Below the pieces are notes generated by a model. The model was given only the letters and a program-made list of their open reading frames with translations. It was not told the DNA's origin and made no database searches. The translations under genes were made by a program, and so were the position numbers. A stretch of 64,000 nucleotides of DNA from Excoecaria cochinchinensis (taxonomy: Eukaryota > Streptophyta > Magnoliopsida > Malpighiales > Euphorbiaceae): positions 7,416,001 through 7,480,000 of the forward strand of contig CANTUQ010000004.1 in the NCBI GenBank assembly GCA_947683425.1, written 5' to 3'. Position 1 is the first letter of the stretch, and every line of letters starts with the position of its first letter. Positions 10,702-21,923 of the stretch are shown here, piece by piece.

Positions 10702-12708
10702 TTAGCCATGGAACCTTTTAAGTCTATCGACATTGACCGGGTCCTTGAACTCATTCCCATCGCTGTCTGCTAAAATTGCTGCTCCTTTTGTTAGCAACTT
10801 TTTCAAAATGAAAGGTCCTTCCCAGGTTGGTCTGAATTTTCCTCGTATGTCTGGAACTCCCGGCCTCATCATCTTAAAGACCAAATCCCCTTCTTTCAAC
10901 GGGTGCTTTCGTACCTTCTTGCCAAAGGACCGAGCTAGTCTCTTCTGATAAACCTGATTGTGGTAATAGGCTCTCAACCTATCTTCATCCAATAGATTCA
11001 ACTGCAACAATCGCTGTTGTGCCCATTCTGTCTCCGGAATCTCGGCTTCCAGGACTACCCTTAATGATTTCAGCTCGATTTCAACCGGCAGGACTGCTTC
11101 AGTTCCATACACCAGAGAGAATGGTGTTGCCCCCGTAGAGGTTCTGATTGTTGTTCTATATCCCCAAAGTGCGAAGGGTAACTTTTCTGCCCAATCCTTG
11201 TAGTTCTGAACCATCTTGGCTAAAATTCTCTTCACATTCTTATTCGCCGCTTCAACTGCACCATTCGCTTGAGGACGGTAAGGAGAAGACTTATGATGTT
11301 GGATCCCATATTTCTGGAGCATCTGTTTAGTCTCTGCTAGGAATTGTACCCCATTATCAGACACAATGTGATGTGGGAGACCATATCTGCATATCAAATT
11401 CCGCTCGATGAATTTAGCCATATCCCTTGCATCAACCTTCTTGAAAGATTCAGCCTCAACCCACTTAGTGAAGTAGTCAATGGCAACTATGATGAATCTA
11501 TGCCCATTAGAAGCAGTAGGATGGATTTCGCCTATGATGTCTATTCCCCATGCTGCAAATGGCCATGGAGATGTTAAGTTATGTAACTCTGAAACTGGCA
11601 CATGCCTCAAATTCGCGTACTGTTGGCATAACTGGCATTGCTTCACAAATTTTGAACAATCTGTATCCATTGTGAGCCAATAAAACCCTTGGCGCATGAT
11701 CTTCTTTGTTAAGGCCAAGCCATTCATGTGAGCTCCACAAACCCCGGCATGAACGTCTTCCATAACTCTTTTAACTTCTTTCTCTGCCAGACATCTTAAC
11801 TGGATACCATCAACTTGCCTTTTGTATAAAGTGCCATTAACACTGATGAATTGAGTGGATAACTTCCTGATCATTTTTTGGTCCTTCTCAGTGGCTTCCT
11901 CTGGAAAGACTGATCTCTCTAAATAATTCTGAATGTCATAATACCATGGATTTCCATCAGTGGCCTCAATGTCCATCACCTGTTCAGCTTCAAAGCAAGG
12001 TCTTTCCGAGCTATAAATCAGCACGGGTTTCATCGCAACTCCTGTTGGGTTGTCCCACATAGACACTAAAGTTGCTAGAGCATCAGCTAACTGATTTTCG
12101 TCTCTGGGGATGAAGTGAAAAGTGCAAATCTCAAATTGGCTGCTCAACGCTCTCAAGTGCTTTACATAAGGCAACAACCTTTCTTCCTTGACTGACCACT
12201 CCCTTCTGATCTGATGAATTACCAAGGAAGAATCTCCGAATACTTCTGCGGTCTTTGCCCCCAGAGCAAGTAATGCTTCCAATCCAAAGATGCAAGCTTC
12301 ATATTTCGCTTCATTATTGGTAGCCTTATACCTCAGCTTCTTAGCCAATGGTAACCTTTCACCATCTGGGGTCGTAAGAATAACTCCCACGCCTGCTCCC
12401 TTATTATTGACTGCTCCATCAAAGAATAATTGCCACCCTTGTACTGCTATGGCCGTGACATCTTCATCTGGGAAGTTGTATTCAAACTGATCTCCCTCAA
12501 TAGGATGCTCGGCTAAGAACTCCGCTACAGCTCTTCCCTTAATGGTTTTCCTGGTTATGTACTCAATGTCAAATTCCTGCAACAGCAGTAACCATCTTCC
12601 CATCTTCCCTAGTAAAGAGGGTGCTTCTTGGAGGTATCTGAGCGGATTATGTTTGGCAACCGTTTGTACCTTGAAGGAATGAAAGTAGTGTCGCAACTTC
12701 TTAGAAGC
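10702..12708 (-). CDS. Element B pol, C-terminal part: RNase H and integrase
   Basis: About 664 open codons following directly, in the same frame, after the stop at 12709-12711. Order: end of the native RNase H (SKKLRHYFHSF), then the archaeal-type second RNase H of Tat elements with FFDGAVNNKGAGVGVIL, NEAKYEACIFGLEAL, FGDSSLVIHQI and LADALATL (the D-E-D-D residues are present). Integrase follows: GVCGAHMNG with QCQLCQQYA (HHCC finger), WGIDIIGEI, VSDNGVQF and GAVEAANKNVK (D, D, E), then RGKFRPTWEGPFILKKL as a GPF-type module. No chromodomain is seen. There is no ATG at its start, so it is presumably made only as part of the polyprotein. Confidence 0.93.
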   Translation of the reverse strand, partial: ASKKLRHYFHSFKVQTVAKHNPLRYLQEAPSLLGKMGRWLLLLQEFDIEYITRKTIKGRAVAEFLAEHPIEGDQFEYNFPDEDVTAIAVQGWQLFFDGAVNNKGAGVGVILTTPDGERLPLAKKLRYKATNNEAKYEACIFGLEALLALGAKTAEVFGDSSLVIHQIRREWSVKEERLLPYVKHLRALSSQFEICTFHFIPRDENQLADALATLVSMWDNPTGVAMKPVLIYSSERPCFEAEQVMDIEATDGNPWYYDIQNYLERSVFPEEATEKDQKMIRKLSTQFISVNGTLYKRQVDGIQLRCLAEKEVKRVMEDVHAGVCGAHMNGLALTKKIMRQGFYWLTMDTDCSKFVKQCQLCQQYANLRHVPVSELHNLTSPWPFAAWGIDIIGEIHPTASNGHRFIIVAIDYFTKWVEAESFKKVDARDMAKFIERNLICRYGLPHHIVSDNGVQFLAETKQMLQKYGIQHHKSSPYRPQANGAVEAANKNVKRILAKMVQNYKDWAEKLPFALWGYRTTIRTSTGATPFSLVYGTEAVLPVEIELKSLRVVLEAEIPETEWAQQRLLQLNLLDEDRLRAYYHNQVYQKRLARSFGKKVRKHPLKEGDLVFKMMRPGVPDIRGKFRPTWEGPFILKKLLTKGAAILADSDGNEFKDPVNVDRLKRFHG

Positions 12709-15700
12709 CTAGATAACTGCTAAACAAATCTTTTCCACCTCTACATATTTGGCTTCGTAAGGCAAGAACTTCTTGCTAAGATAATAAACGGAAAACTCTA
12801 CACCAAAATCGTCTTCCTGAGACATCATAGCACCCACTGAGTTATCTTCCACAGCCAGGTACAGGATTAATGGTTTGGCACGGCGTGGTGGTCTTAACAC
12901 CGGAGGATTTAGCAGATAGTCCTTAATGGTGTCAAAGGCCAGTTGACAGTCATCGTTCCATAGCACCGGCTGATTCTTCCTAAGAAGCTTGAAAATAGGC
13001 TCACATACCGAAGCTAGCTTGGCAATAAATCGACTGATGTACTGAAGCTTTCCTAGGAAACTTCTGACGTCCTTCTCCTTCTGGGGCACTGGCATCTCTC
13101 TTATGGCTTTGACTTTATCGGGATCTACCTCGATTCCCCTCTGGCTTACCACATGGCCTAACAACTTTCCTGATGTAACTCCAAAAATGCACTTCTTGGG
13201 ATTGAGTCGCAGATCATACTTGCTAATCCTTTGAAAGAACTTTTCTAATGCCTCAAAGTGACCTTCCCTGGTAGCCGACTTAATCATCATGTCATCGACG
13301 TACACCTCCACTTCTTTGTGGATTAAGTCATTGAGAACCTTGGTCGCCATCCTCTGATAGGTTGCTCCTGCATTCTTCAACCCAAAAGGCATAACCCGGT
13401 AGGCATATGTCCCCCACTCGGTGATAAAGGCTGTCTTGATCCGGTCCACTATCTTGTTAAGGATTTGATTGTACCCTGCGTACCCATCCACAAAGCTATA
13501 CATCATACAAGCAGCAGCACTATCTACTAGCACATCAATATGAGGCAGTGGGAAATCATCTTTAGGGCAAGCTTTGTTCAGGTCTCGATAGTCGACGCAT
13601 ACTCGAACCTTACCGTCTTTCTTAGCTACAGGAACCACATTAGCTAACCATGTTGGGTATTGAACCTCTATCAGGAACTTGGCCTCAATCTGCTTATGGA
13701 TCTCCTCTTTCACTTTCTGTGCCCATTCTGGCCTAAGTCTCCGGAGTTTTTGCTTGACGGGTTTAAACTCTGGGTAAGTTGGGATGGCGTGTTCGGCAAC
13801 ATCTCGATCTATTCCCGGCATATCCTCATAGGTCCAAGCAAAGACTTTTTTATATTTTTTTAATATTCTCTCAAATTTTATTCTCTCTTCAGGAGTTATG
13901 TCTGATGCTAGCAAAATTTCCTTTGGATTTTCCAAAGTTCCGAGATTAAATGCAGTTGTGCCAGTTGAATTAATATCAAAAATGAATGCATCATGCTTAT
14001 GATCATGCGAAATGAAATCATCAGAAACATCACACAAGTAAGCAAAGTTGTTCATCTCATTAACATAATCAGAAACATTAACATTGTCCTCAAAGAGTTC
14101 TGGTATAAAAAGAGAATCTAAATGACTATCAACTTCAGTCGATGCCGATGCTGCAGCCGACTGTGCTTTGGCTTCTTGATTTGGTGAAATCTTGAGATCT
14201 TCAATCTTCGTCTCTGGCTCCACTATCTTCTCCTTCCCTTTGAGCTTAGTGGCTAATAGCTTATCAGTGACGATCTCTTCAGGCTCATCCCTGTCCCATA
14301 TGCTGCATTGCGTCATAATCTCCTCATCCCAAAAGTTCTCTACAGCTTTAACAACTCCGATCTCCCAATCAAAGACATCGTTAAAAATTTCAAATCCAGG
14401 GATAATCTTCCCATCTACCCACTGCGGTTCTTCTTCTCCGGTGTAAGCACAAACCGATGATGATGGCACAAAGCTCTCCGAAATATGGGGAATCTTCCCT
14501 GACCCTTTCTTCTTACCATATTCTCCTTTGTAGCCCAACCCCTTTCGATCTTTTTGACCACGTGTAGTGATAGCATTCTGCAACCCTTGTGACTCTTTTC
14601 CCAAACCAGCCCCTGGGAGGAAGTGCATCTTCTTCAGCATATTCACCACTTGAGGGCTACCTTCTAGGTTTTGCTCTTCTCCGATCATCGATACATGAAA
14701 GCCACTGAATGGCTGATTAGAGATCTCCAAGGCAGACACTTGGTTCTCTCTTGCTGCTTTAATGGTCACTACTTCTCCTTCATGGGGTATTTTAATTATC
14801 TGGTGTAATGTGGATGGTACTCCCCCTAACTTGTGGAACCACGATCTACCAAGCAGAGCTGAGAAGTTTGCTGGAATCGGCAAGACCACAAAATCTGTTT
14901 CTGTCTCAATGGGCCCTGTCTTTACCAAAGCTTTGAAAATTCCCGATGCTTGCCTCCTGGAGTTATCGTAGGCAGTGATGGTCAGGTCAGATTTGCTTAA
15001 CATACTCTCATCCATCCCAAAGGCCTGAAGTGCCACCAAAGGGCAGACATTTATCGATGACCCGTCATCAACCATGACACAAGCGGTGTGTTTACCATTG
15101 ATCTGTGCCTTGATGTACAAAGGTCGGTTGTGGTTGCGACCCTCTGTTGGTAGGTCTGCATCAGAAAAAACCAACTTCTCCCCGGATCCCCCCTTTACAA
15201 GGTCTAAAAGCTCGGATGGAGAGATTGTAGTTGCTACGGTGGATACGCTCAGTGCTTCGACTAACTTCTGTCGGTGCGAGGGGGACTGTCTCAAGAGGTC
15301 CCAAATAGATATCTGAGCCGTGGTCTTTTTCAGTTGCTTCACTATTGAATTTTCTTCCGGCTCTTTCTCTGCGATTGCTTGTGCTGGGTCCTGCTGCTTC
15401 TCAGCTTCTGGAATGACCCTCCCACTTCTTGTTACTGCTTCTACTCTTTCTTCTCCCTCTGAATCCCACGGATCCGTAAACTCTCCATTTTTCTCATCTT
15501 CGTCATCTCCACTCTCACTAGTGGACCAACAGTCTATCGCTGCCACGGAAACCCCTTCTTCATTCACTGCAGGGCGAGTAATAGCGACATACTCATTTCC
15601 ATATAGGTCTTGCATCTCATACCATTCTGGTAGGCTCGATCCGATCATAAAGACTGGAGGTGGCACTGTGTTATAACCAGACTTCTTCTTGCTTTCTCTC

Positions 15701-17019
15701 TGCTCAGGATCGGTGATCTGCTTGTTGTTAATTAGATCTTGGACCCGATGTCTTAGTGTTATACACTCATCCATCAAATGCCCGGTATGTTGGTGGAATG
15801 CGCAGTATTCATTCTCTTTGTACCCTGGCTGCCCTTGGGCCTTGGCCGGTTTAGGTGATAGGGGCCGCAGTTTTCCTTCTTTTATTAGCCTCTTCAGCAC
15901 CCATGATAAAGGCTTACCCAAGTTGGAGAAATACCTCTGACTTACGCCGGTTGCAGACACCTCGACAGTCTTCCCAACTCTGTTACCACTGCTTGAACCT
16001 ACTGGTTTGGCCGTCCCCTGATTGCTGTATCCCCTCCGGGCATAGGACTCACTATTTGCCCTCTTGGATAAATATTCTCCTTCCGCTTCAATAGCAATGT
16101 CCTTCAAAGACTCCCAATCCTTGAGTCCCTTCATTTTCAGTCCCTCTCTCAAGTAAGGACTGGCATTTCGAATGAATAGCCGAATCTGATCAGAAGTGTC
16201 CGGTTTGCGTTTCATCTCCATAACTCGGTTTCTCCACCGAGTAAGGTACTCGTGGAAGGACTCCCCAGCCTTCTGCTGTAACAACTCGAGATCTTTCAAA
16301 GTGACCTCCATCCGGGTACTGCAATCGTACTGCTTAAGGAACTCTTTGGTCAACAAGTCCCAGTCCTCCTTGGATCTCCTGTCAAGCCCATGGTACCAAT
16401 CAATAGCAGCTCCTGTGAGACTCAAGCAGAAATATTCTATCTTCTGCTTTCTTGTTAAGGTCATTCCCTTCATGACCAGCGAGTATTGCTTGATGTGTGC
16501 GGCAGGGTCAGAGGTTCCATCAAATTTGGGAATGTCCGGCATCTTAAAATTCTGGGGAATTAGGTCATCCCCATCCAGCTCTCGGTCTTCTGGGTTCATT
16601 CCTTTTCCCACAGTCATCATCCTTGCCATGACCTCAAATCTCTCTTCCATTTTCCTCCATATTGCATCATCTAGTTTTGGCGACTTCTCTTTAGCTACTT
16701 TATGCTCCTCTAGCTCATCTTCCCCAAATTCAGCTTCAGACCTGGGGCCCTCTCTGCGCTCAATAGGTGCAGGCACTCTTTGCTCGACAACAGGTGGGTC
16801 AACCACTGGTTGGTTAATTGCAACAGGACGTTCTTCTCTTACAACCTCTTGTTCAGCTGGTACTCGGATAGGGGCAGCAGCAGCTTGTTGACCAGCTATG
16901 GTGGTGGCAAGATTGCCCATCATTGCAATCATTCGGGCTTCAAATTCCTCCATTCTCTTTCCTACCTCCTCGGTGATTATTGCCCGAGTTGCATCAGACT
17001 CATTTGATGGATTAGCCAT
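12709..17019 (-). CDS. Element B gag-protease-reverse transcriptase, ended by a premature stop
   Basis: Start taken at the ATG of MANPSNESDATRA (17019) because the same start region is kept in element C; the frame is open further up to 17334. Gag capsid region follows (GTSDPAAHIKQY, WYHGLDRRSKEDW, DLELLQQKAGESFHEYLTRW), with a zinc-knuckle-like CAFHQHTGHLMDEC near 15,790 and an aspartic protease with MVDDGSSINVCPL near 15,060. Reverse transcriptase has VRVCVDYRDLNKACP, YRVMPFGLKNAG and catalytic YVDDMM near 13,300, then the native RNase H start (LILYLAVEDNSVGAMM, VYYLSKKF). The frame ends at TAG 12709-12711 where element C reads Trp (TGG), and continues in the same frame beyond it. Confidence 0.93.
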   Translation of the reverse strand: MANPSNESDATRAIITEEVGKRMEEFEARMIAMMGNLATTIAGQQAAAAPIRVPAEQEVVREERPVAINQPVVDPPVVEQRVPAPIERREGPRSEAEFGEDELEEHKVAKEKSPKLDDAIWRKMEERFEVMARMMTVGKGMNPEDRELDGDDLIPQNFKMPDIPKFDGTSDPAAHIKQYSLVMKGMTLTRKQKIEYFCLSLTGAAIDWYHGLDRRSKEDWDLLTKEFLKQYDCSTRMEVTLKDLELLQQKAGESFHEYLTRWRNRVMEMKRKPDTSDQIRLFIRNASPYLREGLKMKGLKDWESLKDIAIEAEGEYLSKRANSESYARRGYSNQGTAKPVGSSSGNRVGKTVEVSATGVSQRYFSNLGKPLSWVLKRLIKEGKLRPLSPKPAKAQGQPGYKENEYCAFHQHTGHLMDECITLRHRVQDLINNKQITDPEQRESKKKSGYNTVPPPVFMIGSSLPEWYEMQDLYGNEYVAITRPAVNEEGVSVAAIDCWSTSESGDDEDEKNGEFTDPWDSEGEERVEAVTRSGRVIPEAEKQQDPAQAIAEKEPEENSIVKQLKKTTAQISIWDLLRQSPSHRQKLVEALSVSTVATTISPSELLDLVKGGSGEKLVFSDADLPTEGRNHNRPLYIKAQINGKHTACVMVDDGSSINVCPLVALQAFGMDESMLSKSDLTITAYDNSRRQASGIFKALVKTGPIETETDFVVLPIPANFSALLGRSWFHKLGGVPSTLHQIIKIPHEGEVVTIKAARENQVSALEISNQPFSGFHVSMIGEEQNLEGSPQVVNMLKKMHFLPGAGLGKESQGLQNAITTRGQKDRKGLGYKGEYGKKKGSGKIPHISESFVPSSSVCAYTGEEEPQWVDGKIIPGFEIFNDVFDWEIGVVKAVENFWDEEIMTQCSIWDRDEPEEIVTDKLLATKLKGKEKIVEPETKIEDLKISPNQEAKAQSAAASASTEVDSHLDSLFIPELFEDNVNVSDYVNEMNNFAYLCDVSDDFISHDHKHDAFIFDINSTGTTAFNLGTLENPKEILLASDITPEERIKFERILKKYKKVFAWTYEDMPGIDRDVAEHAIPTYPEFKPVKQKLRRLRPEWAQKVKEEIHKQIEAKFLIEVQYPTWLANVVPVAKKDGKVRVCVDYRDLNKACPKDDFPLPHIDVLVDSAAACMMYSFVDGYAGYNQILNKIVDRIKTAFITEWGTYAYRVMPFGLKNAGATYQRMATKVLNDLIHKEVEVYVDDMMIKSATREGHFEALEKFFQRISKYDLRLNPKKCIFGVTSGKLLGHVVSQRGIEVDPDKVKAIREMPVPQKEKDVRSFLGKLQYISRFIAKLASVCEPIFKLLRKNQPVLWNDDCQLAFDTIKDYLLNPPVLRPPRRAKPLILYLAVEDNSVGAMMSQEDDFGVEFSVYYLSKKFLPYEAKYVEVEKICLAVI

Positions 17020-17334
17020 ACTTACTTCTATTGATGATTCGGAAGAAAACCCCACACTTCCTTCTAAGACTGACTCTGAACTCTGATCTGACACTAACTC
17101 AGTTAACCCCAAAAGCGGCGCCCTTCTTAACCATCCGTCGGGACCTCTAGACCACCCAGGAGAATCTATGATGGCTGAAATGCAAAGATTGTTAAGATGA
17201 TGCATGATTAAAATGCAATGTATGCTCGTGCTGATGCAACATAGACAAACACATGCAAGCAGATAGATCTTTCCAACCTTGTATCTCCCACACACGTGGT
17301 AGTGCGGTCTCTTTCCTAGGTGGGCTTGATCCAT
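17020..17334 (-). other. Open frame and 3' splice-site-like sequence upstream of element B gag
   Basis: The gag frame stays open for 105 codons above the ATG. At about 17176 the minus strand shows a pyrimidine-rich TTTGCATTTCAG acceptor-like site. Downstream of it the encoded AIIDSPGWSRGPDGWLRR is matched in element C by a similar stretch at about 26465, suggesting coding sequence joined by splicing to an upstream exon. Confidence 0.5.
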
Positions 17335-17940
17335 GGATTAACGTGGAACCCAATGGACACGTATGGTGCGCGGTGAAAAACCGGTAGCATAACAGCTCCT
17401 ATCTAATGTACATACGTATGGGTGTTTGGCAATTATGTATTTAAACAATTCAACTTAACTAAGATGGGCCCACCGGGGCATAAAAGCCTTTGATGAAGAC
17501 CATTTAATTAAATTGATTTCGTTTAATATATGATGGCCCATATAGCAAGCATAGTATTACGGTACATTTCACCTAGTGGAAGTATCTATTGCCATTACAT
17601 GAGCTTTGGACAAGGGAGATGTTACTTTAAGGCTACCCAAGCATGATCCCAGCCGACGGGTCTAGCTCATCACAAGCATAGCGACCGATCGGGTCGTCAT
17701 TTTGATATACCATTGAGGTACATGGCTTGGGCTGGTGATTATCCTTAACACTTCCCCAAATTGAGTGAAAATGAGGTCGTGCTTCGGGAACGCACCGGGG
17801 CTTGAAAAGGGACCAAACTAACTTAATCTAAAGCTCTAATGAGATGATATGCAATTTTGAGATAAAGCGAATTTATGAATTAAATTTTAACCATAAATGT
17901 TAAACGAGGTATTTTCAAATTGAAATCTCGAACCATATCG
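17335..17940 (-). other. 5' leader of element B
   Basis: Between primer site and gag. Clear homology to 25703-26460 (element C) and 38341-38980 (element D), including CCTAGGTGGGCTTG and AACCCAATGGACACG. Conservation in a coding-less relative suggests packaging or replication signals. Confidence 0.75.
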
Positions 17941-17958
17941 TCCCCAGTGGAGTCGCCA
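17941..17958 (-). promoter_or_regulatory. Primer-binding site of element B
   Basis: Minus strand TGGCGACTCCACTGGGGA starting one base after the 5' LTR. This type is reported as tRNA-Arg-primed in Ogre/Tat elements; the tRNA identity is from family knowledge. Confidence 0.85.
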
Positions 17959-17959
17959 C

Positions 17960-20225
17960 TGTGACGCGCGCCGGATCCCGATGCGCCGCCCTTTCGGACC
18001 GCCCGCACGTGGGCGATCGGGGCATTTGCGGGTCCGTTGGCATCTTGCAATAAATCGCAAGTGCGTCTATGTTGGGCAACAAAGAGGTATCATGGAGTCG
18101 CCACCCAATAGAACATTGGGAAAGTTACTCTCGCCTCAGAGAGCCTAAGACTGCGCTTAGTATCCATGTTGGGCCATGAGGCCTAGGATTAGCGCTAAAG
18201 TCTCGTGACCCAAGAAGTATTTTGGAGGATAACCTCTAACCTCTCGAGCCCAAAGACCAGAGCTGGGTCCGGGATTTCTCATCTATTTCTACCTCAATTA
18301 GTTTATGATCAAATTTTAATATCATTGATTCGCTCTCTCTCCACACTATGCAGTTGATATAAAGGCGCATTTATTCATGTTAGGAAAACCATAAACTTGC
18401 AAGTAAAGCAATGAATTACAATAATACAAGGAGCGGAATACAACTCCCATTTAAAAGTGCAAACATACATAAAACCGGGGAATTTATTAATTATGAGGAC
18501 TTTGGTCCTCGCATGCACAATTAAAGAAAATATTTTGGATGTGGTAATTTTATTTGGGATAAAAACTAGGACATTGGTCCCATTTTATTATGAAAAATCT
18601 AAATTAATTTAGTAAGAAATATTTTTATGATCTTTATTTAGGTGCGCATAGGAAAACATTTTATTCAATGAATATATACAAGGAAATTAAAAATATAAAC
18701 GAAATGAGAATTAAAAATGTATAAAGGAAATACCAAACCCCGCAACTCCTCCTTCATGTGCATGGATGCTCAAATGAGAATAAAACAATGATTTGCAACC
18801 AAAAATCAAAAAGAAATTCATGTTAGTGATTAGGCCAATGAAATAATACAACATAAAAGGTAATATGTACAATGACCATATAACATGCATAAGATACTAT
18901 AACATGCATAAAAAATAATTATGATGCAATTTAACATGCATAAAGTGATTAAGATGCAATTTAACATGCATAAGGTGATGAAGTATCATGGCATATGCAA
19001 CTTATTAATAATAGTTATTAACATACATGGAAGATTAGTGACAATCAATTTTATTATAGTTAAGACATGAATAAATGTGTAACATGAGAATAATTCCACT
19101 TGACATGCATAACTAGCATAAAATAATGACTATAACACTCATACATGCAAAAGAAAGCATAATAATAAACATGATATAGCATTAAGAAATTAAAGGTATT
19201 TACAACCTAAAACATAGATAATTACATGAACAAAGAATAATTTGACATAAAAAAAAGATTAATAGAATTTAAAAAAAGCTTATTTGTTATATGAATAATT
19301 GAAGATAAAAAAAATAAGAAGAAGAATATGGAGACTAAGAGAATTTACATGTTAGATATGTTAATTGGAAGCCAAAATAAATGAAATTAACAAGAGAATT
19401 AATGAGCAAAGCCAAGAATAATTACCCTCAAATTCAGTTTTGAAGAATTGAAGATAGAAGTGTTGAATTCCTTGTCTTCTCTTGTGAAAATCCTTAGAAA
19501 ATAGCTTGAAAACTTGAAGAAAAGCTCTTGGAAACAAGTGTGTAAGATGGATTTTTTTCTCTCAACTCAAAGCTCCAAAATTCAGTTTTTTTTTCTCCCA
19601 AAATGTTCCTCATTCGTCCTCCCCCGTTTCTGAATTTTTCTAGTGTTTTTAACCCTCAAAAACTACCCAAAAACCACCCAAAACCGTCCAAAAACCGCTA
19701 AAAATCGTGTTTGGGTCGAAAAATGGGCGAAATGGGCGAAGTGGGGCGAGAATCGGCGTCAGGGGCGAGAGATCGTGCGTGTCGCGCACGTTTCCGCGCG
19801 ATTTGCGCGGAGTTTCCGCGCACGACGTGCGCGGGGCGAGCGACGCCCTGCGCGTCGCTTGCGCGGAGCGACCGACGCCAAGGGCGTCGGACGCGCGGAG
19901 CGCACGGAAATTCGCGACGACCCTTGGCCGTCGCCTTTTCGTCGCGATTATTTTCCCCTATTTTATTTTCAACATTTTTCCATCATTTTTCACCTTTTTT
20001 TTTTTATTTTTTTTTTTATAAAATACCACCAATCTAAAACACACTTTTTCTTCTTCAAAATAATTTAAAAAATATTTTTAAAATATTTTTAAAATACCCT
20101 TTTTACTCACCGAAAAGACAAGGAAAATCACTTCTGAGCTCCAATCTTTTTGCCTATAAGCCGGCATAGCTAAATTTCATCATCGGGTAATCCTGATCAA
20201 GGCTACTCGGGACCCGGTGTCTACA
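17960..20225 (-). repeat. 5' LTR of element B
   Basis: 2,266 bp, nearly identical to 6590-8847. It carries the U5 primer-site copy (18094-18103) and the GC-rich palindrome block (about 19704-19944). A poly-T tract near 19996-20017 differs in length from the partner. Confidence 0.95.
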
Positions 20226-20520
20226 CCTTCTCTATCGAGTATTCTGCTTTTTCAGACTCATCCAACATTGTACCATGAAACTCTTCCGCTTCAAGCTTTC
20301 TTAATGATTCCACTGGAGCCTTTGGTGCCGTCATTCGATCCAGCACTCTAGCCATGTCTTGCGACATCTTTAACAGAGCCTCCATTGGAACCATCGGAAC
20401 CTCATTTCCAAAACTGATTGGCCCTGGCAGACCAGACCCTATCACGTCTACTTCCCGGGGATTAACACTTTCGGCAGTCTCCTCTCTCGAGTGATGACTA
20501 GGGTTGTAACTAGGATCCAT
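20226..20520 (-). pseudogene. N-terminal end of gag of element A
   Basis: Starts with ATG at 20520 (MDPSYNPSHHSREE), just after a possible acceptor TTGTGTAG. It runs through MEALLKMSQDMARVLDRM and LRKLEAEEFHG into EYSIEKV, where element B is inserted; the frame resumes at 6584. The first five bases are the right TSD copy of element B. Confidence 0.85.
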
Positions 20521-20613
20521 CGATCTACACAATTTACACAAGGACATACGTATTAGGTCAACACGTCTATACACATCCTAACTACCCAATTACGCAAAAA
20601 AGACTAAACCTAA

Positions 20614-20625
20614 GCTCTGATACCA
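20614..20625 (-). promoter_or_regulatory. Primer-binding site of element A (initiator Met tRNA)
   Basis: Minus strand TGGTATCAGAGC, the standard plant initiator tRNA-Met complement, five bases from the 5' LTR. Confidence 0.95.
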
Positions 20626-21923
20626 CAACTTGTAACACCCATTCCCGGCCACTAGGTTAGCTCCGCTAAGCAGTCAAGAACAGTCATTACACACAAAAAA
20701 TCACACACGCTTTACTATCATAATATCATGCCAACAACACGAATAATAAAATTTTGTCATCAGTAAACATTCTGATGCATCATATATCATAAGTTCCCAT
20801 GCCATTCAACATACTCGCATACATACATATATATACAGGCCTTCATTAAGTTTACAATACTTAATTAAGACAACTTTACATATTTTATTGCCAAATTAAA
20901 ATCTTTCTTAACTTGTACAAACACATAGTTAAACCCCAAAACCTACACTAAAGATGTAGCCCTAGTGTTGACCGTTGTTAACGCGAATTTGTCCTTCCCA
21001 GAATCACCTCATGTCTGAACCTACACGGATCAGAAAGAACCCGTGCTAAGCGATAACGCTTAGTAGGGAACACATATATAACATACAGGCTAAAACATAG
21101 CATTAATATTAAACATACATCATACTAGGATCATGCTTAGAGCTACAAGTTTAAAACATTTATATATCATTTCACCCATAGCGTTGTCATTTATTCATAT
21201 TTTCCTAAAGCATGCAATAATTGGCATATACAACCACTTTATCACATGTCTGAAAAGCTTACATAGGTTGGCAGAGATTTGTCAAATACAAAGCATTCAC
21301 ACACCAACTTAACCATTAAGATTATCTTTATCTTTTATGTTTATGTTTGCCTACAGTTCAAAGATGCGGATAATGGGTATCACATTGGTACCCCTGAGGT
21401 ACTATAATTTTATTGTATCCGTGGACACACATATACACATTTGTACCCTAAGGTACAGTAACTCAATAAGATTACTATTCCACATTAAAGAATCCAGCAA
21501 GGATTTATTTTGCATTATGATTCCAAAGGAATCGGACACATTTGGCTGCAGCACTTGACCCTATAAGCATGCCTATCTATCCACTACTTGACTCGCAGGC
21601 TAAAGTTGATTACTTTCATTATTGGTTTCATAGTTGTTAATTCCATTAGCACATACATAAACCAACACTAAATTCTTCACTTCGCATATTTAAAAAGTAT
21701 TAACATATTCACATTATTCTTCTATACATCTTATAACTCTTGGATGACTTGTAATTAAATCAGTAACCAACAAGTATTTGCATTCTTTAACCATCATATT
21801 TACAAATATATTAGCTTCATATAACCTTGATATCATGCTCATATAAAATAGCCACAAGCTTGGTTAAAAGCCATACAATTAACAAACCAAGATAAATAAG
21901 GATTACTTGCCAAAACAGGGTAC

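Larger units (their letters stand above)
6590..20225 (-). mobile_element. Element B: complete Tat/Ogre-like LTR retrotransposon
   Basis: A 13.6 kb element bounded by near-identical 2.26 kb LTRs (6590-8847, 17960-20225) and a perfect 5-bp TSD. On the minus strand it runs 5' LTR, primer site, ~0.9 kb leader, one long gag-protease-RT-RNase H-integrase frame, a 1.85 kb untranslated 3' region with tandem repeats, polypurine tract, 3' LTR. By eye the LTRs differ at about a dozen substitutions plus poly-T indels, so it is a young insertion. Placement in Tat/Ogre rests on the primer site, the archaeal-type second RNase H and the integrase sequence. Confidence 0.95.

Noticed and set aside
14192..16891. 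Plus-strand ORFs opposite element B gag-pol
   Set aside because: Shadow frames of a long, clearly homologous minus-strand reading frame.
20611..20630. Possible tRNA fragment at GCTCTGATACCA
   Set aside because: It is the primer-binding site of element A, only the complement of the tRNA 3' end; no tRNA gene fold around it.
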